64,000 nucleotides of DNA from Lunularia cruciata (GCA_948567375.1 OX419761.1:18328243-18392242); one strand, 5' to 3'; positions 12,531 through 26,458 are shown, counted from the first letter of the stretch. Notes: a model not told the origin generated them from the letters alone. Numbers and translations are program-made.

Positions 12531-14237
12531 GAACTAGCACAATTCTTGTCCCCACTCTATTGTAGTCTCGAAAGCAACAATAGTTTTCTCGCTGTTTTGC
12601 GGTTATTTCATGTCGTCTTTGTTTGCAAGATGCTTTTATATCCAAATGTAGTGAGGACTTTCTACGTCAAACAGTAAATTACAAGTAGGACTTTTTATCT
12701 CACAAAGCTTATATACTAACTCGATACAAAAGTGTTTCTATATGACATTGTAATAGTGAGGACATGTAATGATCCACAGCGCAATAGGAAATTACGGAAA
12801 GCTAATGTACTAATTCAATTAACAAATTTTTTTGCATTGTTTTTTGATAAGGATCTTTTATGCCAACAGTGCAATAAAAAGTAGGAAACTATTGATTGTG
12901 GTAAAGCTTATATACCAATTCAATTAATATATGGATTTTTTACTTTACTCTTTAGTAAGGACTTTTACGTCAGCAGTGCAATTAAAAGTAGGAAAAAAAA
13001 TTCTGATATACCTTGTGTGCCAGTTTAATCAACAGGCCCTGTCAAGTGCAAAATAATGAATCAGAGTACATTTGTATGTCAGGTTTCTAAAACTTATTGT
13101 ATAGAGTGTGTAAGGTTTCTATATCAGACTCTATACAGTAAAAGAGACACCAATAAGCCAAATAGAGCATTAGTGGACAGAGCCCTTAAAACTATACTAT
13201 ATTATAGCTACTAACCCAAACACAATTACGTTCCCAGCATATATCCCGTTGTCCCTCATATTCTAGGTGGCGCCTCAAATCCCTCTCGCAAGATTCTGAT
13301 TCATAACCTGTAGGTCACCTGGGCCCTCCTACGTCGATGTGGAGCCTTTCACGTAGAGAATATGTGGTGTTTTCCTTACATCCGTTGTTAAAAGATAAAA
13401 TGTAACTGGAACAAGCTCATTTCTGTTGCTTCACCGGGGATTGCTGTTCTCTTCAGACCCTAACTACTCCAGACGCATGCAGACGAAAAAGCTGTCTCTG
13501 ATGGTCGCTGGAGATTCGCCTCTAAAACTTAGCGCCTCCACGGTGGGTAGCACGAGTTCCATGCACAAGTGCTCTCTGATAGCAACAGTCGCTAAAAAAC
13601 TGTGAACCTCTCTTCTACCGAGAAAGGTAAGGCAAACAGGGCAAGACCTCAGAGTCCAGGGCCTCGTGCGCAAGTACTGCGAAGACGAACTGGTGGTCTC
13701 AGTGTAGTAGTGAAAGCCGCCTCTCGGGACTCGTTGACGAGGGCTGTAGTCAACGGCAGCGTCCCACAACGTGACTCGCAGATTCTAGTCTGTCCGGTCT
13801 CTTTTGCGCCGCTGAAGTCTGTCATGCAGAACAAGGTTGCTTTCGGTTGGTCTTAAACTCCAAACCGGACTAGTGGACAGAAAAAGAGATCTCAATACTA
13901 CTGTACTCTTGTAACCACTCCGCGCGAATTAATACCAGGAGCTCGACACTAGTATATATAGATGAAATAGTGAACACGGCATGGCATCTATGTAGACCTT
14001 TGAAGAATTCCATGCAAACTTAAACTCAGTTACGTTCTACCGTTCTGCAGAGCCTACTCATTAGCTCATGAAAGTGAATCAAATGAAGAATATCTCCTCT
14101 TGGTCTAACTCTATATGTTAATCGATTCTATGCATGCCAAAATTAGTAAAATATGATTTGAACGTCAGAATTCAACCTAATTTCAACAGGAGTGAAGACA
14201 ATTTGAATTATCTCATGATGGTGAAATAGTAAGATTA
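12531..14237. other. Intergenic with a GC-rich patch at 13,460-13,860
   Basis: Mostly AT-rich DNA. Positions 13,460-13,860 are distinctly GC/CpG-rich and keep overlapping open frames on both strands (101 aa minus, 84 aa plus), but neither matches a family I recognise. It could be a gene relic or a regulatory CpG patch. Confidence 0.35.
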
Positions 14238-14372
14238 ACGAGAAGGTAACCACATACAACACGAAAAGGAAGACACCATCAAGCCGTACAAGGAACCTAC
14301 AAGCCCCAATTCTACCTCTTTTGACAAAGACAACCGCTTTGAAAAAATGAAGGATGGGAAGACCCCATCATC
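14238..14372 (+). repeat. Two partial copies of the dispersed GGGGCTAAGCCCC repeat family
   Basis: The first copy (14238-14310) has GGTAACCACATACAACACGA, then a CACCATCAAGCCGTACAAGG block and AAGCCCCAAT. A second fragment at about 14345-14372 repeats GAAGGATGGGAAGACCCCAT. Together they look like a rearranged copy of the family. Confidence 0.65.
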
Positions 14373-15821
14373 AAGATCCCCTTTTGAATAAGATTTGAAC
14401 TTGGACTTTAAATTTTGAATTAGATTAAATTATATTTAATACTTAGCTTTGAATAGATCTATTTCCTGTCTTTTTCATTTCTCATCGTTTATCATGAAAA
14501 GTCTAGAATTAATCTTTTGGTTATAAATTAAATCTAATAAATAATTTATATGAACTTTGTTGCTTCTTTTGGTTTATCTGATATTTGACAATAAAGGCAA
14601 GATATAAACTTAAATTTTTCATTAAATACATGGATTCAAGATTACAAAGAACACAGACTTATCTTCATTTGTTGCAGTGGATAGGTTAAACATTCAGGGT
14701 AAAAATTCAAGATAAAAGTAAGGAAGACGATACAGAATGCATGTAATAAATATTTTATCTTATTCAATTGAAAGATTAAGATGAAATTATAAATATTCTC
14801 TATGGTCTATAACGATCATTATAGCTATATAGTGCGACCATGACTTGAGTGAGATGAAGGGATACCAGCAAACGTTTATCAATAAAATACCCACTTAACT
14901 GTGCTATGATTCGAGTGAAATGGAGATGTTGTATGAAATATATATAAATAAAATACTCACTTAAGTGTGACAATAAGTTGAGTGCTATTAAGAGATACTA
15001 CCCAACATTTATCCATAAAATACTCACTAAAGATAGAGAAATGTGCAGGCGACAATGGTGAATAGATTGAAATCATCTATAGATGTTCCCAATAACTGAG
15101 GAAATGTAAATTAAATTTCAAGTACCATTTATTTTTTGATAATAATGAATGGATAAAAAATATTAAATTATTCATTTGAATCAAATTTGTATTGAACCAA
15201 TCATCCTTGTTATAAATAGAATTTTTGCAATATTAGTATTATAATCCATACAGCAAAATCTTGATATACAATCATTGTAAGTTAGCTTATATTTAATTTT
15301 TCTACATTAATTAACAAATAAATATACAAAAACCACTCATTGATTACGGAGTTCACATCGTTAGGCTCAATCATCAGAAACTACCATTTACCACATTTAA
15401 GATGCAAATTCATAAATAATCATATATATATATAATATCCAGGGAAATGAAATTAATTATATCTCTTGGATAACTATTTTATTATCAAAAAAATTTAATC
15501 CATCAACTCAAGTATCAAAAGATACTTATTAAAAACATTAGAGTCCAACTTCACTAATAATATTATATAGCCAAAAATTCATATATGTAAAGTTTTAATA
15601 TATATTTTTACATAATATCAATTTGAAGTGTTTGATGTGGTGTCAAAAGGTTATTTTGATTTTGAATTTAATGAAATAATAGAAAATAGAATGCAAATAT
15701 AGAAGTTTTTAAAATGAATATAAAGTATACTCATTTTACAATTATAGAGGCTGAACTAATGTACTTGAGAATGAAGGCAGACACAAACTAGTTTGCGATT
15801 CAAACAAGTAGAAGAATAATT

Positions 15822-15828
<7 letters not shown>

Positions 15829-15889
<61 letters not shown>
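15829..15889. repeat. (TA)n microsatellite
   Basis: Uninterrupted TA dinucleotide run of about 61 bp. Confidence 0.95.
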
Positions 15890-15891
<2 letters not shown>

Positions 15892-16941
15892 ATGTCTACC
15901 TAATTAGTTTAAAATCCAGATTAGTAGAAGATTAATCTCAATTATAGACTTCAAGTCCAAAAAGTGAAATCAAAGCCATATATAAATATAATTTATCATC
16001 TTGAGTTTGATTTCTCAACTGTTAGACCTGTACCCTGAACTTAAAACCGTATCCTAAGTATATTTAAGTACTAACTAAACTTTTATTTTGTCTTCACAAC
16101 ATAATTTATTCTGGTTTATCAACACATTCTGCCTCTGTATCCTCAAAGATCAGAAAATTTGTGATACTAACAAATATATGTCTTAAGTAAACCATTTATA
16201 CTAAACTCTATGATTTAAATTCATGATTCTATCATCCTTCAACCTCCCGTGTATACTTAGGTTCATACCTAGAATCTTATTAAGATAACCAAATTCATTA
16301 TGCAACATCTTCTTTACACTGTGTACTTGATACCTTAAGGTATTTAATTATTCGAGGCTAATCTTCTCAATTTCAGATATGGATTTATTGGAAATTTTTA
16401 AAACAAAATCCTATAAATAATTCCCTGAAACTGAATTGAATAATGTTTTGCAAATATTAAAGTTAAATTAATATTTATTACATTAATTAATAATTAATAT
16501 TATAATTAGTTATTTATGTTTACAATTTTAACTCCAATGGAGTTTCACTTTATAATATGAACTAAAATATCCATTTGGATAATGTACATGTAACTCTTTG
16601 CTATATAAAGATACATATCATTCCTAATTACTTAATTTTATGCATAATTTAGCAAGGTATGTAATGTTTCTCACGGCAATAAATACAAAGTCCAACTAGA
16701 ATATACTTAAGTTAAAAAATTAATATGACCAAATACAAGTAAACTTTATGTCAAATGTCTTACAATAAAAACCATATTCTAACCATCCATTCTTTCAGAA
16801 AAAAGTAAAAATTACTCTTGTGTATAAACTTGTGGATACTAATCAGAATTGAGTGTAAGTATAGACACATGAGTTAAAGAATATGTTATGTTTTATGGCT
16901 AATGACAAGTGTCTACTCTAGTTATATCTTAGAAATGAACA

Positions 16942-16945
<4 letters not shown>

Positions 16946-16988
<43 letters not shown>
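16946..16988. repeat. (AT)n microsatellite
   Basis: Uninterrupted AT dinucleotide run of about 43 bp. Confidence 0.95.
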
Positions 16989-16990
<2 letters not shown>

Positions 16991-18179
16991 CCTCAATATT
17001 TTCAACTTGATAATACAGAATATGTCTTATTATCATACTAATTGATCTATCTATTTTTAGTAATATGACTATGCAAGTTACAAGATCTAAACACTTGACA
17101 TACAATAAAGAATCAACTAATATGATTTTTCTTTGGTTTATTTATAGAGTGATTCTTGTTGTAAATACATGCATATCATCTACCTAACAATGATACAAGT
17201 AAGACCATAAGAATCAAATCGAATTCATTTCTGTTTAACTTTCTCGTAATTATTATATATCTGTACAAATAAATTGCTATCAATGATTGTTATAGATATT
17301 ATAAATTTCTTATTGATACAAACTAATACAAGTGAGAAGGAAAATTTGTCCTATTTGAAATAGTAAGTTAAAAAGTGCCTATAAATAGTAATATTTTGGG
17401 ATTCATTTGAATTTGTAAGATCTTTATGATTAAATTTTCTACTTCTATTATAAAGTTTGAACTAAACCAATCAATCTAGCAGATAACAGTAATATATTGT
17501 CAGTAAAATACTCATGATTTAAATCCAATACAGCTCTTAAGTATTTAGATTATATATTTTTATTTGAATATCAAATATTACTCCATCTTTTCTCTTTCTT
17601 CTCAAGGCTATATTTATATATACATATATACTCTTGGGTATATTTAGAGTATTTTTCATAATTAAGCTCAAGTAGTTAGATTCTATGTATGTGTGAGTTT
17701 ATTATAAGTAATGATTACCTTGATATCCATATTTTATTAAATGTATTAAATATACTATTAAATTCTAGTTTGATAACTTCTAAAAAACTAGACAAGGCTT
17801 ACAACATTCCAAATAGCTCAAAAAGAACCTTACAAACACTATGTTAATCAAAAAGCAATTCATAGAGATTTTTTACCCGATAGATTCTTGATTGAAGTAC
17901 CATATATATTTATTATTAGATTTCTTTATTTGTAAATTTTCATATGATATAATGAATATATCTATTGAATTAGATCATATTCAAATGAATGCATAGTTGC
18001 TGCTTTGTGTTTCGTTTCCATTATCATCAATTGATATCATAAAATTCATTAATGATTACTTATAACTATAAGTGATGGCTATCATTTATAATTGATATTT
18101 AAAAACATATTTTCTTGGTTTGAAAGATAAGTTTATGTAAGAATAAAAAGAGTTACCAGTTACACAAAAAGAATAAACT

Positions 18180-18264
18180 GTGAAAAAAGTTTTTAGTCAA
18201 GGTAAAAAGAAGGAAAAAAGTTTTTAGTTAGTAAAAAGAAATATGTGAAAAAAGTTTTTAGTTA
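18180..18264. repeat. Three short direct repeats
   Basis: GAAAAAAGTTTTTAGT occurs three times, spaced by about 30-35 bp and separated by GTAAAAAGAA-like segments. Each unit is itself partly palindromic (AAAAAAGTTTTT). Confidence 0.75.
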
Positions 18265-19208
18265 ATTTTGTATGTTATTTATATGGTAATTACACTCTTT
18301 TGCACAATTAGTAGAGAAGTTTACGTATTTATTCTTATTTAGTTGGTCCATATTAATGGAAACCCTGGGAATATATCTAGATGAAATACTAATTTGAAGG
18401 TAGAAATTCAAGTTTTTAATCTTAAACAAAAATATTAGAGCAGTTTCAAACTGATACAAATAATATGAGAACATTCATGAAGTTTTATTATAGATACGGT
18501 TCATTTGTTGAGTTAAAGAATGTATGTAACTATTTTCTTCCTTCTTATAAGTTTATGTTGACTTTCAGATAACTAAACGCTAAATTCAATACTTGTTGAA
18601 ACACGTATGTTTGTATTACCACCTTAAGATCTTTTTTTTTCATTGAATAAAAATAAGAATAATAGCATTTACCTTAATATAATGCAAATTTACACTTACT
18701 ATCTCAAATTTTACTTTTTACGTATGATATGCATTAATTATATTAAAGGAAGTTGGATATTTATGACCTCAATTAATGTGATCCACATTAATTAGGGAAA
18801 AACTTATAGTGCTCTTGTACTTCTTTGGGTGCACCCAATATTGTATACTATTCCAATCTTCATACACTTCTTCTATATAAAACTTCAACTTCTTTCCTTA
18901 TTTATATTAATTCCTTGTTGCATATCAATACACAAATCTATCAATGTTATGAAATGTAAAATTATCAAGCTTATGTTGCAAAATTTAATCAAAATAGAGA
19001 TATGCAAGCATATCAATAAGGGCTTGTCTCTCTTGTGAAGGTATAAAGGTCATGTTGCAAAACTTTATCTACATACTACACAAGCATCGACTAGTTGTGC
19101 ATAAAATTGAGTTGCAACTAAGAATATTACTATAGTTTTGCTCGTCTACCTATTATGGTGTGCCACTTTTTGACATACAAAAATAATGCTATGAGTGGGA
19201 GAGATTTT

Positions 19209-19266
19209 GAGTGGGTGTGATATGCTCATCAGTATTTGGAAACTGATGAGCATATCATACCCACTC
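19209..19266. repeat. Near-perfect 25-bp hairpin
   Basis: Arm 1 (19209-19233) and arm 2 (19242-19266) are inverted repeats with a single mismatch and an 8-nt loop. The arm core is GATATGCTCATCAGT. The short loop would allow a microRNA-precursor-like fold or mark the end of a small foldback transposon. No transcription evidence is available. Confidence 0.8.
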
Positions 19267-19431
19267 ACCACATAATAGCAAGTTGAGTTAAGGGAACCCA
19301 ATTGGATGCTATGAGTGATGAAAATACATTTGAGCTGAAATATTATGGTTTTATCTATATTATTATCTTCTTTACAAGAGTATGAGAGAAAATCACTTTA
19401 AATACCTATAAAATTGAAAAGTAACATTGAG

Positions 19432-19545
19432 AAAATGGTGACCGCATAGAAAGCACAAAGGATAAGAAGAACCTATCAAGCCGTACAAGGGTGAGACAAA
19501 AAAGGTAAAATGGGGCTAAGCTCCAATAAAGTTTATATGAGAAAT
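19432..19545 (+). repeat. Copy of the dispersed GGGGCTAAGCCCC repeat family
   Basis: The copy contains GGTGACCGCATAGAAAGCAC, then AACCTATCAAGCCGTACAAG and AAATGGGGCTAAGCTCCAAT, in the same order as the copy at 12,009. A mutated base breaks the palindrome. Confidence 0.75.
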
Positions 19546-19560
19546 CTGCCAAAAGAGACA

Positions 19561-19563
<3 letters not shown>

Positions 19564-19598
<35 letters not shown>
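19564..19598. repeat. (AT)n microsatellite
   Basis: Uninterrupted AT run of about 35 bp just beyond the dispersed repeat copy. Confidence 0.95.
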
Positions 19599-19600
<2 letters not shown>

Positions 19601-19889
19601 ATAAATAAATAATATATGAAGATATATTAACATTCCATATAGAATAGATAGAGGTAGCATTGATATATGAAATATAAATTTTGGCATTTGGATCTAAAAT
19701 CTTTAACACTAGCAATTTCAGATTTGGAGTGTAGAATGATTAAAGTGGTTCCATAAACATGGGTCGAGTCCAACATGCTCGACACTAGTGGAGAAACGTT
19801 GCCATAAAACTTGTTGGTTAATTAGAAGTATATAGATTGCAATTATTACTTTGTACATGGCTCTAGAAGTTTCTCATAACCTTTAATTA

Positions 19890-20348
19890 GATCTCTAGAG
19901 CTAGAAGAATGTGAGTGACATTGACTGTACTCTTTGAGAATTGATTGTTCTCCAATTAGAAACAAGAACAATTGAACTAAGACAAACTAAGTGATTAATG
20001 CTTGATGGATGAGTGATTAATGTATTTGAAAGATTTAGAGAGTATGTTGAGGCAAAATAAGGACATTCAAGACCTAAAGCCACTATATGATGGCATTACA
20101 TCCAATTGGATTCCAATAGATCCATAGAGCTAGAAGAATGAGAAGCACATTGATTGTAGTCTTTGAAAATTGATTTTTCTCCAATTAGCAATTGGAACCA
20201 TTGAACTAAGGCAAAGGTTAGTGATTATTAGTGATTAATGCTTGATGGATGAGTGACTAGTGTAGCTTAAAGATTTGAAGAGTCTAATGAGGCAAAATAA
20301 GGACATCCAAGACCTAGAGCCACTATATGATGGTATTACATCCCATTG
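19890..20348. repeat. Direct duplication of about 220 bp
   Basis: Two adjacent copies (about 19890-20107 and 20118-20348) share AGAGCTAGAAGAATG, TTCTCCAATTAG, GTGATTAATGCTTGATGGAT and GCCACTATATGATGG in order. The second copy has small indels. Function unknown; probably decayed transposon sequence. Confidence 0.75.
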
Positions 20349-20499
20349 ATTATGCTTCATGATGAGGGTTTAGTGAATTTGTGACCAAAGATGCATGTTG
20401 GTAGTACATACATTTGATTATTAGTGCATACAATCTAAGGATTTGTGACTTTGAGACCATGGATGCAAGATTAGTGAATTCACTACCTAGGAGCTACAT

Positions 20500-22900
20500 A
20501 TCCGGGCAATGATTATGATCCGGGCTACTTATTGATAGATGTTTGGGAATTAAAATTTTGAGAGTATGTGGGTATATAATTAAGACCACAAATTTGACCC
20601 CTTGCCAAACACTTTTTTCTCTAGGGACATTGGAGTGTGAATTTGGGAAGCAAGAGCAGAAGAAACCACACACTTTAGGACCCACCTATGTGGAATCTAT
20701 TTGTAAGGCATTTGGGATTGTAACCAACCCATTAGTAAGGCAACTTCTTGATTTCAATGATAACTCTTTGTACTTCCTACATGGCAAGGTGTTTCTTGGA
20801 GCAGAGGAATTGTTTGAGATAGAAGTAGGCATCATGCATGGGCACTAGTAGGTCTTAGTTGCACCTTATGATAGTCACAACAAAGTCTTCCTTGATGAGA
20901 TGGCATGGTTTGTGAGAAGTGGAAATTTTGAGGTGATGTTTGCACTAGAGTGTGCAAGAAGGCAGATCTCCTTTGGTAGCTGATACACTCTCTTCACATG
21001 AATCATTTGTTTCTATTTGTAGGTGTTTGCAAGTTATTCCTCCGTCTTCTTTTTTGGCATTGGACGTATGGCATCAATTTTGGGCACTTTCATATTTTTG
21101 TTTATTGGGTTTCTTTGTCTCCTTAGGTTGGGATGTATTTCCAAGATAGTATTTTATGATATCTCCATTTCATTCTTTGGCACGGGGAGCTGAAGGGACT
21201 ACTATAAGCAATGCTCCTGATCTAGCACCTCATACCCCTTATGTGTACTTAGGGAGTATATCTCAATGTTTAATTTTTCAACACACTCTCATAACAATTA
21301 AGGTTCACCTTAATGGAGTCATTTCCATCCCTTTACCACATCCTATACCTTCCTTAAGGATAGAACCTATCCAAGATGATTCTCTTATGTAGATCTTGCA
21401 CCTATAAACGCATTTTTTCCTCATCCTCCCACCACATGACATTGGGTATGTGCTAGATGCTTATGAAAGTGGGGTGAAGGCACATCTCTGCCTACTCCAT
21501 GCTACCCTCTTTGTACTCCTATCCTCTTGTTACAAGCACTACCTGACTCATATGCATGATTACACTCTCTAGATCCTATTTAAACTTTCCTTCTAGTTTT
21601 CTTGAAACCTTGTACTTTTATTTGCATTCCATTGTTCCTACAACATCTAGAAGGCTCCATGCTCTCCTTTATTTTAAGTTCTATCTTGGTATATGAGAAA
21701 AGGAGAGATGTTTCTACTTGGACTCTATTACCTATCTTTCCACAATGGATTTTGCTGCTTCTTGTTGATGAGAGTGCCTCTTGGATTCACTAGTTTTCTA
21801 GGGAAGATTGGCTAGTTTGATTGAAGAGTATACCATTTGATCCCAAGTAATAGCTTGATGGATTATAGACTCCTATAGCCCCATGCTTTGGAGCTATTGC
21901 CTCTATCATTCCTTAATGCTAGTTAAAGCAGGGGAGTACAACAAGCAACCCAAAAAATATCACCCTCGAAACCAACACCCTTACTTCATTGATACTTTAT
22001 TGGCTCTATAGACTCTCCATCCATATCTCACATATAACCCTCCTTGTTTTGTCCATGACTACTATCTAGAAAATGAGCTACTACTTAGGGAGTCCTTCTT
22101 TGCTCTTGCTTTACTCCAATCTCCATGTTTTTTGGCAAGGGGCCTTTGGGATTGGTTTTGTGATTGTTTCTCTCATTACATACTAGATTCTAGTTTCCCT
22201 CCTCTCTTTGCTTTTTGCTAATACATTGCCTTGATTCTAATACCTCTAGGTGTTGCTTTTTTGTTTGATGCATCTTCTCTCCTTGCTCTATCAAAGTAGA
22301 TTTCCAATATTTTCTCCTTGGCTATTAAGGATGTTTTATGGTGTTTAATTACATGCATTATATGTTTATAACTTCATTGCTCCTTTTTTATTGTATTCCA
22401 TATGCAATGGCTACTTTGGGAGTTATAAGATGGTCATTATGAGCATTAGAGCCTCATTGGACATCCATCCTAATTGGGTGGTAGTCCAAGTGGATGTCTC
22501 AAATGCTGTCAATATTATTTCTTGTCCAACCTTGTTTTGGGCTATACTTTTGACAAGGGATCAGATCCCTTCCTTGATCCACTTTGTGCATACATTTTAT
22601 GGTATTGAGATACTATTAACATATAACTACCATATTGCTACAAAGGAGTTCATGCAATTGGTATCTATTTAGAGCATATGCCATGGAGATCCCTTGGGAG
22701 GATTATTATTTGCCATAATGCACTACACAACTTTTCATGAGGTTGCAATTGCATTTCCCTTGTGTTTTTTCCTTCCATCTCAAATGATATCATGTACCCT
22801 TTGAAGGGTGTAGTTTGAGATGTGTTGGCAGAGGTCATCTTCTCCTATAGGAGAGCCCAAAACCCTTACTTGAAATTAAAATCTTGGTGTGAAATCTAAG
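20500..22900 (+). pseudogene. Decayed reverse-transcriptase element (non-LTR type suspected)
   Basis: Broken plus-strand frames resemble a reverse transcriptase. At about 22,414-22,700 there is SIRASLDIHPNWVVVQVDVS followed by NA, resembling the catalytic-Asp A box of RT. About 70 codons later comes HGDPLGGLLFAIMHY, resembling the B box (QGDPLGG...F) of non-LTR retrotransposons. Upstream, 20,540-22,300 holds several open patches, including one of 101 codons, that I cannot assign. Stops and frameshifts are frequent and no FADD-type box is intact. The RT reading rests on the two short motifs, and the non-LTR class is inference. Confidence 0.5.
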
Positions 22901-23147
22901 GGAGTGAGAGTTGTACATGGATTTCAAACCTTGCATTTATAAATCCATTGGAGATAAAGGATATAGTGCTTGGCTTTACGCCTCTCTTTTGATTGAGATT
23001 TTTGCTTCGCTTTGGAAGAGTTAACCATGGACCTCCACCTACAACTAGGATTTCCATATCTAGTGCATTTAGAGCTACCAAAACAATGCATATGTGGTTT
23101 TACATACAACACATAAGGCATCCACATTTTACACTAGATGGTGAGCA

Positions 23148-23569
23148 TGTTGAATATGTTTTAATATTCTATTTAGAGATGAAAAATAATTGGATTTAAC
23201 AATAAGTGATCTACATGATCTATGGTAGAAATATCTTCTAGATGGTAGCTAAGACAACTAGATTTTGGGTTTAACTTAGGTCTTTGTGAAAACTAAGATA
23301 GGACAATGAAGAAGAGATACATGAGAAGAAGACTATAAAGAACTTATGAGAGTTTACTCATTCATTGTTGAGAGTTTTTAAGAGGTGTCTCAAAGCACTT
23401 GATTGCTGAGTCAAAATAAATGAACTGATATAACAAGAGTGTAGAAGCTTCAATAAAAACAGATTGAGAGTGTTTGGCCATGGATGTAGCTTCCAATTCT
23501 AGAAGTGAACCACACATATCTTATGTTATCACAATGAGTGGGTATTCTTGATTGAGTGAAGTTACAACA
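23148..23569 (+). repeat. 5' LTR of the copia element
   Basis: Begins TGTTGAATATG and ends GTTACAACA. It aligns along its length with 44517-44956, including GTTTGGCCATGGATGTAGCT and TATCTTCTAGATGG. The pair is clearly diverged, so the insertion is old. Confidence 0.85.
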
Positions 23570-23571
23570 AG

Positions 23572-23584
23572 AAGTATCAGAGTA
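23572..23584 (+). other. Copia primer-binding site
   Basis: AAGTATCAGAGTA lies directly after the 5' LTR and resembles TGGTATCAGAGC, the usual plant initiator-tRNA-Met primer-binding site. Confidence 0.7.
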
Positions 23585-23628
23585 AGGTTAGATTGATAAG
23601 AGGTTAGCATATAAAGATATTCATAATG

Positions 23629-24187
23629 TGTAATGTTTTGAGGATGGTAGAACTTTCAAGAGAAATATAGGAGAAGAAACATCAAGCTTCACACTCAATA
23701 GTCTGATGCATCAAAGGAACACCTTGTCTTTATTATATAACAAAGAGGATTCCCTCAAAGGAAGCTCTACCCTTGGATCAAATATAGTGATTGGTGACAT
23801 GTTAGGAAGCTCCACTCTTAGATTAGTTGCATAGATTAGTGATATGTCAGTTCTTGTCCTATATAGTTGGTCAAACAAGTTTGACAAGAGGGAATATTTA
23901 GAGAATCTTCCTATAAGGAGCTCAAAATTATATTGGGGAGAAAGCAAGTCTTTTCTCTCAAATAAGGATTATTTCTTTTCATTCTCAAGGCATAATTCCT
24001 CTGGTTTTGGCCTCCAAAATTGGCATTGAAGTTTTTAAGGTTTTTAAAGGTTTTTTTTGGCTCCTACCCTATTAGTGGAAGTAATTTTGGTGACACCTCT
24101 ATCTAATCTACTTAGTCTATCATATATAATGTCCTTCTAGATGTTACCAAGCCGAATTTCACCTTTAGATAATATGTCTTGCTAATG
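23629..24187 (-). repeat. 3' LTR of the old gypsy element
   Basis: On the plus strand it starts TGTAATGTTTTGAGG and aligns with 39242-39836 and with the solo LTRs at 41,023, 45,559 and 57,980. Shared blocks include CTTGGATCAAATATAG and TAGATGTTACCAAGCC. The terminal GTATTACA is lost. Confidence 0.75.
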
Positions 24188-24229
24188 TCTTTCCTCTTTT
24201 AAGCTGTAATGTATTTGTTGTGAAGCTAT

Positions 24230-26458
24230 TGCTCAAAATATTTCACTAACACTGGTGCATGGATCAAGTAACCTACTAGCTCCCATGTTGCCTCATATAG
24301 TGGGTATCTTTTTGAATGAACAAGATATTCAACAAGTAGATAGCGAGTACCATGGATGCATTTTGGGAAAATGAGTTCAACTTCACATTCCTCCGTTCCA
24401 TCCATGAGTGTTGGACAAGGTCAAATTTCTTGTATGGAAGGAAAGTGTGGCAATTGGGGTGCATACCTAGGTAGTAATGAAACATGGAACACTAGATGGA
24501 TCTTCATATGTGGTGGTAGCTCAAGGTGATAGGCCATTGTACCAATTTGTTAAAGGACTGGAAAGGGCCCAATAAAACAAGGTCTAAGCTTACAAGGGCT
24601 AACTAATGCAAGCTTGGTTGTGGAAAACCAAAACATGATCCCTAACATTGAACTCTATGTGCTGACAATGTGCATCTACATACTATTTTTGTTGATTTTG
24701 GGCAATCTTCAACCTATGCTTGGTGTTCTCCATACCTTGTTGGATTCTAAAAACAAAAGTGTTGACCGTGTTAACCTTGGTAGCCACCGGGCAGATCTTC
24801 ATCAAACTCAAATGTGTGAAAGGATGCTCTCCATACATAATAAAGAATATTGTGACCTATATGGATGCATTCATTCAATTAGTATAGGAAAATTCCACCT
24901 ATGGAAGTAAGGTGTCACACTCTCTTGCTCATCCAAGGTAAATTCTTAGAGCATGTCCTCAATAGTGTGATTATCCTGCTTTGTTTGTCCATCAAGCTAT
25001 GGATGGTAAGTTGTAGACATGGCCAATTTGGTTTTGAAGATGCCAAAGAGTGTTCTCCAAAACAAACTAGTGAATTGAATGCTTCTATTGATGACTAGCA
25101 CTCAAGACAAGTCATGGTGAGAAAAGATTGCATCTAAGTACAATTGAGCTAATTGTCAAGTAATCACATCCTTGGTGGTAAAACGTACATGAATCATTTT
25201 GGTAAGTTGGTTGAAAAAGACTACAATAGAGTCAAACCATACACTGGCCTTGGGCAATTCACAAACAAGATCCATGCTTACATGTTCCCAATGTTGTGTA
25301 AGAGTAGGGAGTGTGAAGGAATCAAGTGGAGGCTTGATTTGAAGCTTGATTTGGTTGATACAGTAGGCAGCTTTGAACATATTCCATTTTATCATGTTGC
25401 TCATCTTGGGCCAGTAGCAATGGCATTTGATTGCATCTAAGGTCTTGTCCATTCCAATGAGACCTACAATGGCAAAATCATGATATTCTGCTAGGATTGT
25501 GGTTCTTATGTCTACGGCCTTTAGGACCCATAGCTTGCTATCAAAAAAGGTGAGTCTTTGTGTATTGGTGACGCCTTTGGATGAACAAGCTCCTACAATC
25601 TATGGGTTTTTTTTTGTTGCAACAAGAATCCTAGGCCAAAATTCTTGGTTTATCTTGACTACCAAATCTTGATCTTTATTACCAAATTGTTTGCCATAGG
25701 CATTTAAGTGAAGGCATTTGCAAGTTGCTTCTTGCCTTCCACATATGTAGTCATCATCTTGAATCATTATCTTCACGCTGCCCGCTAAATCTATTGATGA
25801 GATAGATATGTTTATGTCTCAAGGTAGACCAAAGGTTTGTGGTCTATCTCCACTACAAATGCATTCTTGCCAAGATAGTGCTTCCAATATTTGGTTGGAA
25901 AGAAAATGACCAACTCTTTTTGTTTGGTGGTGTGATACTTGTGTTCAACCAATAATAGCATTTGAGAGAAATATGCAACTAGGTGTCATCCGTCATGTCA
26001 CTCTTCTTGTAGGAGTGCTCTTATTGCTACACTTGATGCATCTATAGCCAACTTGATTGGACATTTTGGGTTATACCATTTCAAGATAGGTGCATGTAGT
26101 AATGCATATTTCAATTCTAAAAGACTAATTCTTGTGCAATTCTCCATATCACTTCTTCCCTTTGCCAAGTAGTGCCATTAGAGGTTGTGCAACCTTGGGG
26201 AAGTCCTTGATAAACCAACAATAAAACCTCATCAATCCCAAGAAACTCTTGAGTTGGGTCTGATCTGCTAGAGCATCCCATTTTTATTTGTTTGAATTTT
26301 GATATCTTATGCTTTTACTTTATGCCCCAAGGAGTCTATTTCAGACTTGACAAACTTGCACTTTCAAATTTTGGCATACAATTGATTTTGTTGCAAAATC
26401 AAGAGGACTTCTCAAAGATGTTACTTGTGCTTGGTCATCATCATGTTGTAGATTAAGA
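24230..26458 (-). pseudogene. Old gypsy element: RT end, RNase H, integrase, chromodomain (broken)
   Basis: Reading the minus strand from 26,458 downward: the residues just after the RT active site (DILIYN), then weakly preserved RNase H. Next is an integrase zinc-binding and core region at about 25,450-25,150, with HWEHVSMDLVCELPK and FDSIVVFFNQLTKMIH. The integrase C-terminus follows (GPFQ at about 24,570). Finally a chromodomain-like segment reads YLVHSKRYPLYEATWE at about 24,260-24,330. Many stops and frameshifts make it inactive. The C-terminal chromodomain places it among chromoviruses. Confidence 0.75.

Larger units (their letters stand above)
14373..19208. other. Long AT-rich intergenic block
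   Basis: Very AT-rich, with no open frame beyond about 70 codons and no recognisable exon or transposon protein. It contains the TA microsatellites and the short AAAAAAGTTTTTAGT repeats listed separately. It is probably decayed non-coding DNA. Confidence 0.6.
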
